Shown: piece after piece, positions 1-6,343 of the stretch | Layout of the letters: every line of letters begins with the position of its first letter | Numbering within the stretch: the stretch's first letter is position 1 | Assembly (NCBI GenBank): GCA_025937075.1 | Contig: JAICSD010000073.1 | Span: 1 to 13,029 of the forward strand | Origin: Vicinamibacteria bacterium | GTDB lineage: Bacteria > Acidobacteriota > Vicinamibacteria > Vicinamibacterales > 2-12-FULL-66-21 | Length of the DNA stretch: 13,029 nt | Direction: 5' to 3' | Position numbers and translations under genes: made by a program | Notes under the pieces: generated by a model | What the model was told of the DNA's origin: nothing | The model's input: only the letters and a program-made list of their open reading frames with translations | The model's database searches: none

Positions 1-602
1 CGGTCGACGAGCGGCTCGAGCAGCGAGGCGTCCGCGCGCCCGCGCGCATGCGCCCATCGCGACGCACCGCCCGTGAGCGTGAGGACGATCTGCAGCCGTC
101 CGCTCCGCTCCAGCGAGCGCAGCTCCGTCAGATACGCGAACTCCTCTCTCGTTCGCGCCGAGTAGACCAGCCGGAGCGTTCCCGATACGCGCGCGTCGAC
201 CGCATGGCGGATCATCGATCGCAGCGGGGCGATACCGGTGCCTCCGGCGACGAAGAGGTAGCGGCGTTCGCGCGCCCGGTCGGGAAACACGAACGATCCG
301 GCTGGGCCGCGTAACGCGATCCGCGCGCCGGCTCTGAGCGACGCGACGCGCGCGCCAAAGCGCGACGAGCCGTCCACCTTCACCAGGAACTCGACCCAGC
401 CGAAACGAGTCGTCTCTTCGGGGGATGATGCGATGGAGTACGGCGTGAGCTCTCCGTCGGGTTCCGCCGCCAGCCATGCCGCCTGCCCCGCGCGATAGAT
501 GAACCCGGGACCTGCGCCAATGCGCAGGAGGCGCGTGGTCGGCGTCGCGCGGCGGTTCGACAGCAGCGTCAGATGACGAACCGGTTCGGCGAAGGGATCC
601 AC
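1..602 (-). CDS. FAD/NAD(P)-binding ferredoxin reductase-family oxidoreductase (3' end cut by window)
   Basis: This is the N-terminal 200 residues of a ferredoxin-NADP+ reductase (FNR) family flavoprotein, which passes electrons between NAD(P)H and a partner through FAD. An FAD-binding barrel comes first, with PYSIAS at residues 54-59 matching the flavin-contacting xYS motif and a GPAGSF loop at 99-104. The NAD(P)-binding half follows, with AGGTGIAPLRSM at 119-130, the diagnostic pyridine-nucleotide signature. The proposed start is GTG, immediately after the TGA of the BON gene (TGAGTG), so translation is probably coupled; no Shine-Dalgarno is obvious. The protein continues past the left edge, so I cannot tell whether it also has a 2Fe-2S or globin-like domain. 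The family is certain; the electron partner and substrate are unknown. It is the last visible gene of the fabI-led run. Confidence 0.82.
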   Translation of the reverse strand, partial: MDPFAEPVRHLTLLSNRRATPTTRLLRIGAGPGFIYRAGQAAWLAAEPDGELTPYSIASSPEETTRFGWVEFLVKVDGSSRFGARVASLRAGARIALRGPAGSFVFPDRARERRYLFVAGGTGIAPLRSMIRHAVDARVSGTLRLVYSARTREEFAYLTELRSLERSGRLQIVLTLTGGASRWAHARGRADASLLEPLVD

Positions 603-905
603 TCAGGGCGCGATGTGCAGCTTCGACCTGACGTCGCGGACGCCTTCGACCTTGCGCGCCGTCTGAATCGCCTGCTGCTCTTCTTCAGCCGATTTGACGG
701 TTCCCGACAACGTCACAACGCCCTGCGCCGTCTCGACGTCGATGTGCGGCGCCGATACGTTCGGCGCATTGAGGAGCGCCGTTTTCACTCTGGTGGAAAT
801 CGTGGCGTCGTCGATCGATTCGCGGATCGCCGATCCACCGCAGGCGGCGACGATCGGCGCGAGAAGCGCGACGAACAAGAGCGCCGGGAGGGTTCGCTTC
901 GTCAT
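603..905 (-). CDS. BON-domain lipoprotein
   Basis: This is a 100-residue exported lipoprotein. Residues 1-21 are a signal peptide (MTKR, a hydrophobic core, then VAAC), and Cys22 is the predicted lipidated cysteine, followed by GGS. Residues 34-99 form one BON domain: an ISTRVKTALL helix, then HIDVETAQGVVTLSGTV, then a second helix and VEGVRDVRSKLHI. BON domains occur in OsmY and related periplasmic proteins and bind membranes or other envelope components; no enzymatic role is expected. OsmY carries two copies and this protein one, so it is a minimal version. It starts 12 nt after the fabI stop and its TGA abuts the GTG of the oxidoreductase, so the three genes look co-transcribed. Its specific role is not deducible; envelope stress is a guess from the family. 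Confidence 0.85.
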   Translation of the reverse strand: MTKRTLPALLFVALLAPIVAACGGSAIRESIDDATISTRVKTALLNAPNVSAPHIDVETAQGVVTLSGTVKSAEEEQQAIQTARKVEGVRDVRSKLHIAP

Positions 906-917
906 CGTCCCGGTTCA

Positions 918-1688
918 TCACATTCCGATCGCATGGTATCCGGCGTCGACCATGAGGATCTCCGCCGTCACCGCGCGGCCGGCGTCGCTCAGCAGGAACA
1001 TGGCGGCGGCGGCGACCTCGGACGTGTCGACCGTGCGACGGAGCGGAGCGCGATCGCGATACACCTGAAGGATCGAGGAGAACCCTGAGATGCCCCTCGC
1101 CGCGAGCGTCTGGATTGGCCCGGCGGAAATCGCGTTCACGCGGATGTTCTTTGCCCCGAGATCGGCCGCGAGGTAACGCACGCTCGATTCGAGCGCCGCT
1201 TTGGCCACGCCCATGACGTTGTAGTTGAGGAACACGCGCTCGCTGCCCAGGTATGTCAGCGTCAGGATGCTGCCGCCGCCGCGGCGCTCCATGAGCGGCA
1301 GCGCGCCGCGCGCGAGCGCGATGAGCGAGTATGCGCTGATATCCAGCGCGGTCTTGAATCCATCGCGGCTGGTCTGCACGAACGGGTTCGACAGATCGTC
1401 GCGTTCGGCGAACGCCGCGCCATGGACGAGGAAATCGAGGCCGCCGAACGCGCGATCGATCTCCTCGAACACGCGCGCGATCTGCCGATCGTCAGTCACG
1501 TCGCATGGCGATAAGAGCGGGTCGGCGAGCGAGGACGCAAGCTCGCGGACGTTCTCCTCGAGCCGCTCTCCTTGATAGGTGAGGGCGACGCGCGCGCCGG
1601 CAGCGGCAGCCGCCTGCGCGATCGCCCAGGCAATCGAGCGCTTGTTGGCCACGCCGACGATCAGTCCGTGCTTTCCCGTCAACTCCAT
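918..1688 (-). CDS. fabI: enoyl-[acyl-carrier-protein] reductase FabI
   Basis: This enzyme reduces trans-2-enoyl-ACP with NAD(P)H in the last step of each type II fatty-acid elongation cycle in the cytosol. It is a 256-residue short-chain dehydrogenase of normal FabI length. The divergent glycine-rich motif GVANKRSIAWAIA is at residues 12-24, DVTDD at 63-67, and the FabI-type active site has Tyr146 (TYLGSE), Tyr156 and Lys163 (NYNVMGVAK), the same numbering as the E. coli enzyme. The mobile substrate loop PIQTLAARGISGF is at 191-203. An ATG at 1688 begins the protein exactly where the family does. There is no Shine-Dalgarno; instead TAAACT (1695-1700, minus strand) lies 6 nt upstream, suggesting a leaderless mRNA. 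It is first in a run with the BON lipoprotein and the oxidoreductase. Confidence 0.95.
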   Translation of the reverse strand: MELTGKHGLIVGVANKRSIAWAIAQAAAAAGARVALTYQGERLEENVRELASSLADPLLSPCDVTDDRQIARVFEEIDRAFGGLDFLVHGAAFAERDDLSNPFVQTSRDGFKTALDISAYSLIALARGALPLMERRGGGSILTLTYLGSERVFLNYNVMGVAKAALESSVRYLAADLGAKNIRVNAISAGPIQTLAARGISGFSSILQVYRDRAPLRRTVDTSEVAAAAMFLLSDAGRAVTAEILMVDAGYHAIGM

Positions 1689-1694
1689 CCGGCT

Positions 1695-1700
1695 AGTTTA
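1695..1700 (-). promoter_or_regulatory. possible -10 box for a leaderless fabI transcript
   Basis: TAAACT on the minus strand (4 of 6 matches to TATAAT) ends 6 nt before the fabI ATG. A start site about 7 nt downstream of it would fall on or next to the ATG. I see no convincing -35 hexamer at the usual distance. Confidence 0.35.
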
Positions 1701-1737
1701 CAAGGTTGAAAAACGAGACGGATGGAATCTGACGTGG

Positions 1738-1758
1738 GGCGGTCCTTTGAGGGCCGCC
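1738..1758 (-). terminator. hairpin after the RGG-tail gene, without a U-tract
   Basis: GGCGG (1738-1742) pairs with CCGCC (1754-1758), with two further C-G pairs inside. It overlaps the last base of the stop codon of the 1758-2375 gene. No T-run follows on the minus strand, so it is a weak terminator candidate or just a 3' end stabilising hairpin. Confidence 0.25.
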
Positions 1759-2375
1759 TAGCGGGATCGCTTCTTTGGACCGCGATTGAAGCCGCCGGAG
1801 GCGCCGCGCCCCTGACCGCCGCGGCCCTGTGGTCCGCGGCCGAATCTCCCGGGGTTGCCGGGCCGGCCGCCGTTCATGCCCTGCCCGCGCCCACCCTTCA
1901 CGGCAAAGCCGCCGCGGAAGTTGCCGTTTCCGCGTCCGCCGTTCTGCCGGATCGTGAATTCCGGCACCGGGCGCTCCGTTTTCATCCCTTCGGGACGAGG
2001 CAGCGTCGCGCGAATGAGGGGCCGGTGCACCGGACCTTCCTCGAGCGTCGAATCCGGCTCCTCTGCCGGCGTCTGATCCTCTGGCTGAACGATGGGTTCG
2101 GGTTCGGTGTGATGTTCGGGTGTCTCGTCAGCCACACGTTCCTCGTCCGAGGGCCGCGCAATCGCAGGCGCCGAGGGTGCCGCGACGGCGGCATCGGCCT
2201 TTCGCCGCCGCGGAGCCTTGCCGCCCTTGTAGGCGTGCTCCGCTTCACAGGTGCTGCAACGCGTCTGGCGGATCTCGTCGTCGATCATCGCGACGATCAC
2301 GTGGTTGGTCACGCGTCGTTCGCGCGGACAGTAGTCGTCCAATATGTCACCGAGACGCAGCGGGCGCTGCTCCAT
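1758..2375 (-). CDS. hypothetical protein with Cys-rich N-terminus and RGG/GR-rich C-terminal tail
   Basis: I do not recognise this 205-residue protein as a named family. Three regions are visible. Residues 1-50 contain Cys16, Cys40 and Cys43 (CSTC), with His25 and His47 as possible fourth ligands, which resembles a small zinc-ribbon-like fold. Residues 52-60 are a basic patch (KAPRRRKA). Residues 78-113 are acidic and proline-rich. From about 146 to 205 the chain is Gly/Arg/Asn-rich with repeated GRG, RGG and GGF tripeptides, ending KKRSR. RGG-type tails in other proteins bind RNA and promote condensation, so an RNA-associated role is an inference. The ATG at 2375 has a G-rich stretch (GGGGG) 5 nt upstream as a possible ribosome binding site. 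It sits alone between fabI and the S41 gene in the same orientation. Confidence 0.72.
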   Translation of the reverse strand: MEQRPLRLGDILDDYCPRERRVTNHVIVAMIDDEIRQTRCSTCEAEHAYKGGKAPRRRKADAAVAAPSAPAIARPSDEERVADETPEHHTEPEPIVQPEDQTPAEEPDSTLEEGPVHRPLIRATLPRPEGMKTERPVPEFTIRQNGGRGNGNFRGGFAVKGGRGQGMNGGRPGNPGRFGRGPQGRGGQGRGASGGFNRGPKKRSR

Positions 2376-2486
2376 TCATTCCCCCGAATGTATTCCTGAA
2401 AATGGGCTGGGAAAGACGGCTATTGAGGTCCTCCCAGTCTATCAGAGCGGCCTCGGCAAGCGCAACCATAGCGCCTGCAAATGGTC

Positions 2487-3812
2487 CTAAATACGTGTCT
2501 TGTGGCGCTCGGCCTTCATCCGGTCGATCCACGCGAGCGCGGCGTCCAGCGGACGGTCGCGCCCGGCGAGCAGATCGTCGCGCGAGACGGGCGTCTGCTC
2601 GTCGGGGATGACACCGCGGCCTTCCAGCCGCAGCCCCGTTCCTGTCACGAAATCTCCCCACGCGTGAATGAAGACGTCGCCGTTCGGCAGCCTGTCGAAC
2701 AGCGCGGGAAGCGCCTGCCCCATCGACGGTTCACCGAACACGCGGACCCGTCCGAGCGACTGGAGACCTCCGGTGAAGCATTCCGACGCGCTGCCCGTCA
2801 GCCCGTCGATCAGAATCGCAACGGGCCCGGCGTACGGATCGACGCGCTCGCCGCGTCCGTTGACCAGACGCGGTATCGAGACGAACTTCAGTTCCGAATC
2901 GCGCGTCCTCATGACGCCCAGCGTGAGGCGCTCCGGAAGGAAGTAGCCGGAGATCCCCATGATCATCGCGGCGAGTCCCCCGGGGTTGCCGCGGAGATCG
3001 ATGACGATGCCGTCGGCGGCGTGGAAGCGATCCATCGCCTGCTGAAACGGCGCGTTGATCGGCGTCATCCAGACGTTGAACCCGATCACGCCCACTTCAG
3101 TGCCGGCCGGCGTCCGCGCGAGCGAGGATTTCGTTCGCACGTACATCGTCGGCAGGCTGCCGACCGTCACGGCGTCGCCGGGTTCGGCGCGCCTCGCAAT
3201 CGATTTCGTCACGGGCGTGTTGGAGCCGTCGAGGAACGTAATCGCGACGCGTGAACCCGGGGAGCCTCTCAGCCTGGTCAGCGCGGCGCGCCAGACATCG
3301 AGCTGCGTGAGACGCTCGGGCGTGTTCGCCGGGATAGCCTTCACGAGCGGCGATACCGCTGCGTCGCCGACGCTCTGCACGATCCAACCGGGACGAACGC
3401 CGACGGCTTCCGCAGGTCCGTCCCGCTCCACGCTGGTGACGACGAGCTGCCTGCCGATCAGTCGGACGTCGAATCCTGGCTCGCCCGTGAGATCGGCGCG
3501 GTCGCCGGGCGCATCGGGCGATGCGGGAATGACTGCGAAGTGAGAGAGTCCGAGCCGGCCGAGCAGATCACCGAGGACAGCACGAAGCTCTCCGGGCGTC
3601 TTGGCGGCGATAGCCTTCGGGCGGAGCTCAGTGCGCGCACGGTCCCATTCGGTTGCGTCGAACTTCGGATCGAAGTTGTTCGTACGAACGATGTTCCAGA
3701 CGGCGTCGAAGGTTTCGGCTGCCGCGGGCGCCTGCGCGCGCAGTGCGGCTGGCGCGCTCGCAGCGGCGAGCGCCCCGGCCAGCAGGGCGGCCGCGGCACG
3801 CCGCGCGATCAC
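2487..3812 (-). CDS. exported S41-family peptidase (tricorn/CtpA-like), PDZ-containing
   Basis: This 441-residue protein has a signal peptide (residues 1 to about 27, ending LRAQA), an N-terminal helical region, a PDZ-like segment around 113-205 (GVRPGWIVQSVGD), and an S41 peptidase core at 235-405. Core signatures are GIVIDLRGNPGG at 268-279, GLTGSASE at 337-344 with Ser341 the likely nucleophile, and GRGVIPDE at 398-405. The position 25 residues after Ser341, where CtpA enzymes carry the catalytic Lys, holds Gln366. A Ser90-His91 pair in LSHF resembles the Ser-His of the tricorn-type (S41B) tetrad, so a Ser-His mechanism is more likely. The GTG start at 3812 overlaps the upstream stop as GTGA, and the protein then begins with a clean signal peptide; a start further upstream would run through the neighbouring gene. 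It acts in the periplasm or at the cell surface. Confidence 0.85.
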   Translation of the reverse strand: MIARRAAAALLAGALAAASAPAALRAQAPAAAETFDAVWNIVRTNNFDPKFDATEWDRARTELRPKAIAAKTPGELRAVLGDLLGRLGLSHFAVIPASPDAPGDRADLTGEPGFDVRLIGRQLVVTSVERDGPAEAVGVRPGWIVQSVGDAAVSPLVKAIPANTPERLTQLDVWRAALTRLRGSPGSRVAITFLDGSNTPVTKSIARRAEPGDAVTVGSLPTMYVRTKSSLARTPAGTEVGVIGFNVWMTPINAPFQQAMDRFHAADGIVIDLRGNPGGLAAMIMGISGYFLPERLTLGVMRTRDSELKFVSIPRLVNGRGERVDPYAGPVAILIDGLTGSASECFTGGLQSLGRVRVFGEPSMGQALPALFDRLPNGDVFIHAWGDFVTGTGLRLEGRGVIPDEQTPVSRDDLLAGRDRPLDAALAWIDRMKAERHKTRI

Positions 3813-4624
3813 TTGATTAACGCCTTGATGGGCGGAGGCAGTTCGAAGACGGACGCCGAGACGGTGTCGTATTCGATCGACGAGAGCGTCAGCTTCTGCT
3901 CGACACCCATCATCTTCTGCACGAGCGTCGTCGCCTGCAGGAGATTGCCGAACTTGCGATAGTCGCTCTCGACGCTCGTGGTCGTGACGGTTCCCATCGG
4001 CGACTCGCGCGTGTTGATGCTGCCCGCGCGAAGGCCGCTCTCGACGTCGTAGAACTCGAAGTCCTCGTTGCCGTCCTTGCGCACGAGGCTGAGCTTGTAA
4101 CACGGGTGTCCCTCGAAGGCGGTCTTCTCGAGCGTCTTCATGCTCGCGTATTTCTTCGGGTCGCGCAGCTCGCCGTAGAAATCCGCATCGAGCCGCGTCT
4201 GATCGAGCTCCTTGCCCTGCTGCAGCATCGGCCCCGTCATCGGCGTCATCGCCCAGCCGTGCGAGCCGTCGAAGCCGTTGGCCATCTCGCCCAGCCCGGG
4301 GATCGTGATGCGGACCAGCACGCGATCCGGGTTCGCCGCGCCGAACGTCTCGATCGTCCCGACCATTCCTGACGAGGGCACGCTGAACGTCCCGGTCGCG
4401 TGCGCCGACTTGTGAGACAGCACGGCGTCGCGGCCGCCGATCGCCTTGACGTGGCGATCGATCACGTCGCGCGGCGACGGAAGCGAGGCGTTCTCAATGG
4501 CGGGTTTCGCTGCCGGGCTTTTCGGCGCTGCAGGCGTCTGGGCGTGCAGAGGAACGAACATCAGCGCGGCCGCCGCAGCGGCGACAGGCACCGCCCGCCA
4601 AAGCCGCTGACGAGTGAAGAACAT
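3809..4624 (-). CDS. exported LolA/LolB-like (outer-membrane lipoprotein-sorting-type) protein
   Basis: This 271-residue protein has a signal peptide (MFFTRQRLWR, an alanine-rich core, then LHA before Gln29), a Pro/Ala-rich linker at 30-45 and a beta-rich domain. PRDVIDRHVKAIGG at 51-64 is the helix that typically opens LolA-like domains in peptidase-associated exported proteins of Acidobacteria-type genomes. It is followed by SAHATGTFSV, NPDRVLVRI, DGSHGWAM and a C-terminal VFELPPPIKALI. The fold binds acyl chains in LolA/LolB; this ligand is unknown. AGGAG (4632-4636) lies 7 nt before the ATG. Its TGA overlaps the GTG of the S41 peptidase by 4 nt, so the two are made together. Assignment to the LolA superfamily is by pattern; the exact family is less certain. 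Confidence 0.75.
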   Translation of the reverse strand: MFFTRQRLWRAVPVAAAAAALMFVPLHAQTPAAPKSPAAKPAIENASLPSPRDVIDRHVKAIGGRDAVLSHKSAHATGTFSVPSSGMVGTIETFGAANPDRVLVRITIPGLGEMANGFDGSHGWAMTPMTGPMLQQGKELDQTRLDADFYGELRDPKKYASMKTLEKTAFEGHPCYKLSLVRKDGNEDFEFYDVESGLRAGSINTRESPMGTVTTTSVESDYRKFGNLLQATTLVQKMMGVEQKLTLSSIEYDTVSASVFELPPPIKALIK

Positions 4625-4625
4625 G

Positions 4626-4637
4626 CAGGAGCTCCTG
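4626..4637 (-). promoter_or_regulatory. palindromic Shine-Dalgarno of the LolA-like gene
   Basis: CAGGAGCTCCTG is a perfect 12-bp palindrome whose AGGAG half is the ribosome binding site, 7 nt from the ATG. Two mRNA copies could pair through it, or it could form a short local hairpin; either might limit translation. Confidence 0.45.
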
Positions 4638-4660
4638 AAAAGAAGGCGGGGAACGTCTCA

Positions 4661-4666
4661 ATTTTA
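4661..4666 (-). promoter_or_regulatory. possible -10 box upstream of the LolA-like gene
   Basis: TAAAAT on the minus strand (5 of 6 to consensus) lies in the only AT-rich stretch of this gap. A start about 7 nt downstream would give a leader of roughly 30 nt holding the AGGAG site. No good -35 is visible. Confidence 0.35.
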
Positions 4667-4701
4667 TCTCAATCGAGGGTCAGAATTGGGGGGCGTCGTC
4701 G

Positions 4702-4721
4702 CGCGCAACTTCAGTTGCGCG
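4702..4721. repeat. GC-rich palindromic hairpin (copy of a dispersed palindrome family)
   Basis: CGCGCAACT (4702-4710) and AGTTGCGCG (4713-4721) form a perfect 9-bp inverted repeat with a 2-nt centre. The same arm sequences with a 1-nt centre occur at 12322-12340. It lies just downstream of the 74-aa gene and has no T-run on either strand. Confidence 0.7.
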
Positions 4722-4725
4722 GATC

Positions 4726-4950
4726 TCAACCGAGCTTCGTAATTTGCGTCACGACACCGAGCATGTACTGGAGTTCGACCCTGTCGCCCGCTTCGAGGTT
4801 GCGGGGCGTTGCCTCGGGACCGATGCGTGCGAGGCTGACCTGGCCGTCCGGATCGTCGGGATCGACGAAATAGACGTCGAGAGATATCTGCCCGTGAATG
4901 CTGACGGGCTGCACCTTTTTCACAATTGCTGGACGCGACCCCTTCAGCAT
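4726..4950 (-). CDS. small hypothetical protein, predicted beta-rich
   Basis: This is a 74-residue protein that I do not recognise. It begins MLKGSRPAIVKKVQPVSIHG, with an alternating hydrophobic pattern (ISLDVYFV, QVSLARIG, RVELQYMLGVVTQI) typical of a small beta-barrel, an acidic turn DPDDPDG near residues 31-37, and neither cysteines nor a signal peptide. An in-frame ATG 21 nt upstream exists, but TATACT, an almost perfect -10 box, lies exactly 7 nt before the downstream ATG and would be inside the longer version, so I chose the shorter one. No Shine-Dalgarno is present, which fits a leaderless mRNA. It stands alone between the MFS transporter and the hairpin at 4702-4721. Confidence 0.62.
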   Translation of the reverse strand: MLKGSRPAIVKKVQPVSIHGQISLDVYFVDPDDPDGQVSLARIGPEATPRNLEAGDRVELQYMLGVVTQITKLG

Positions 4951-4957
4951 GGAACCC

Positions 4958-4963
4958 AGTATA
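4958..4963 (-). promoter_or_regulatory. -10 box of the 74-aa gene (leaderless configuration)
   Basis: TATACT on the minus strand (5 of 6 to consensus) ends 7 nt before the chosen ATG. This spacing puts the transcription start at the A of the ATG. The -35 region is poor. Confidence 0.5.
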
Positions 4964-4999
4964 CAGGCCACTGGAACCCCGGGCCCGAATCCCGGACGG

Positions 5000-6337
5000 C
5001 TACGTGAGCGCCGTTCCCCGCGTCTCCGGGATCCAGATCCACATCACCGCGGCAAGGACGAACGCGGCGGCACACAGCAGGAGCGCAGACCCGAAGCCGT
5101 GCGTCTCCGCCAGCGAGCCGACGATGAAGGGGGCCGCGGCGCTCGCGAGGCGGCCTACGTTATACGTAACTCCCTGCGCCGTTGCACGAATCGGCGTCGG
5201 ATAGAGCTCGGCCGTGACGGCGCCGAACCCGCTGAAGTAACCTGTCGCCGCAAACGCCACGAACGGACCGAGCACGAGGAGCAGCGGCGCCGAGCGAATG
5301 CTCACGTAGATCGCGAGCAACACCGCGGCGGCGATCAGATACGCGACGTAGGTTCGGCGCCTGCCGAACCTGTCGCTCACGAATCCAAACGTCACGTAGC
5401 CACACCACATCCCGATCTGCATGATCCCCACGAAGGCGTACACGGCGGAGGCGCTCAAGCCGATTCCTCCCTGCCCGGCGGACGCCTTCAGGTAGCTCGG
5501 GAGCCAGAGATTGAATCCCCACCACGCGAAGAGCGTGCACGTGTTCATGAGAGTGAGGAACACCGTCACTCGCGCGAGCGATCCGAACAGCGTAGCGGCG
5601 GCGCTCCTCATCTGAGCAGCAACGACGATCCGGCGCGTCCAGATCTCGGGCTCGCGTACGCGACGCTGCACCCACAGCGTGAAGAACGCCGGCAGGATGC
5701 CCACGAAGAAGACGGCGCGCCAGCCGAATCGCGGCTGCACCAGGCCGCTGACCAGCGCGGCGAGCGCGTAGCCGATCGCCCACCCGCTCTGCATGAGCCC
5801 AAGCGCCTTCCCGCGGTGCTCCGCCGGCCACGATTCAGAGACGAGCGCGGCCCCGCTCGTCCACTCGCCGCCCATGCCGAGGCCGAGCAGGATGCGAAAG
5901 GCCGCGAACTGCGCGAACGAGTTGGCGAGCCCGCACGCGGCTGTGAACACGGAATAGAGCGCGACGCTAAGCATCAGGGCGCGCGTCCGTCCGAACCGAT
6001 CCGCGATCCAGCCAAAGCCGATGCCGCCGGCCGCCGCAGCCATCAGCGTGAACGATCCCAGCAAGCCGGCCTGCGCCTTCGACAATCCGAGATCGCTGCT
6101 GACCGAAGGAAGCACCAGCGCGAACAACATCACATCGAACGCGTCGAGCATCCATCCGAACAAGCCCGCGATGAGCGCGCGCCGGGCGTCTACGCCAGCA
6201 CCGCTCCACCATCTAAAATGGCGGGGACCCCCGTACCCCGCCAGGCTCACTCCGTTCCGCTCGCGCTTCGTCGCTCGCTCCTCTCCGTTCGCTCTGATGT
6301 TGGAGTGCTGCACGTCTCCGGCCGCGACTCGCTCCAT
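5000..6337 (-). CDS. MFS transporter (metabolite:H+ symporter-like), start uncertain
   Basis: This is a 12-helix major facilitator superfamily permease of about 445 residues. Helix 1 is ARRALIAGLFGWMLDAFDVM. Motif A loops occur twice, GWIADRFGRTRAL between helices 2 and 3 and FVSDRFGRRRTYV between helices 8 and 9. GMGGEWTSGAALVSESW followed by HRGKALG, and ELYPTPIRATAQGV in the second half, are typical of sialate/aromatic-acid/metabolite:H+ symporters. The substrate cannot be read from sequence; adjacency to pxpA makes an amino-acid-like or 5-oxoproline-like compound possible but unproven. The start is unclear: in-frame candidates are TTG 6343 (directly after the pxpA TGA), ATG 6337 and GTG 6250. 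The first roughly 40 codons read through a low-complexity stretch and a hairpin that look intergenic, so the native start may lie near 6200-6250. Confidence 0.85.
   Translation of the reverse strand: MERVAAGDVQHSNIRANGEERATKRERNGVSLAGYGGPRHFRWWSGAGVDARRALIAGLFGWMLDAFDVMLFALVLPSVSSDLGLSKAQAGLLGSFTLMAAAAGGIGFGWIADRFGRTRALMLSVALYSVFTAACGLANSFAQFAAFRILLGLGMGGEWTSGAALVSESWPAEHRGKALGLMQSGWAIGYALAALVSGLVQPRFGWRAVFFVGILPAFFTLWVQRRVREPEIWTRRIVVAAQMRSAAATLFGSLARVTVFLTLMNTCTLFAWWGFNLWLPSYLKASAGQGGIGLSASAVYAFVGIMQIGMWCGYVTFGFVSDRFGRRRTYVAYLIAAAVLLAIYVSIRSAPLLLVLGPFVAFAATGYFSGFGAVTAELYPTPIRATAQGVTYNVGRLASAAAPFIVGSLAETHGFGSALLLCAAAFVLAAVMWIWIPETRGTALT
6215..6243 (-). terminator. terminator-like GC-rich hairpin plus TTTT between pxpA and the MFS coding core
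   Basis: TGGCGGGG and CCCCGCCA (6219-6226 and 6236-6243) form a perfect 8-bp stem with a 9-nt loop, followed on the minus strand by TTTT (6215-6218). It lies inside the apparent N-terminal extension of the MFS frame. It could end or attenuate the pxpA transcript. Confidence 0.5.
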
Positions 6338-6343
6338 GTGCAA

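Noticed and set aside
573..1088. Plus-strand open frame over the BON and fabI genes
   Set aside because: Arg-rich, domain-free translation antisense to two confidently identified genes.
2347..2661. Minus-strand open frame partly filling the 2376-2486 gap
   Set aside because: It overlaps the S41 C-terminus and the RGG-tail start in another frame, and has no independent ribosome binding site or family.
3813..4103. Upstream extension of the S41 frame
   Set aside because: It overlaps the LolA-like gene and has no signal peptide; the GTG at 3812 gives a proper signal peptide and a GTGA junction.
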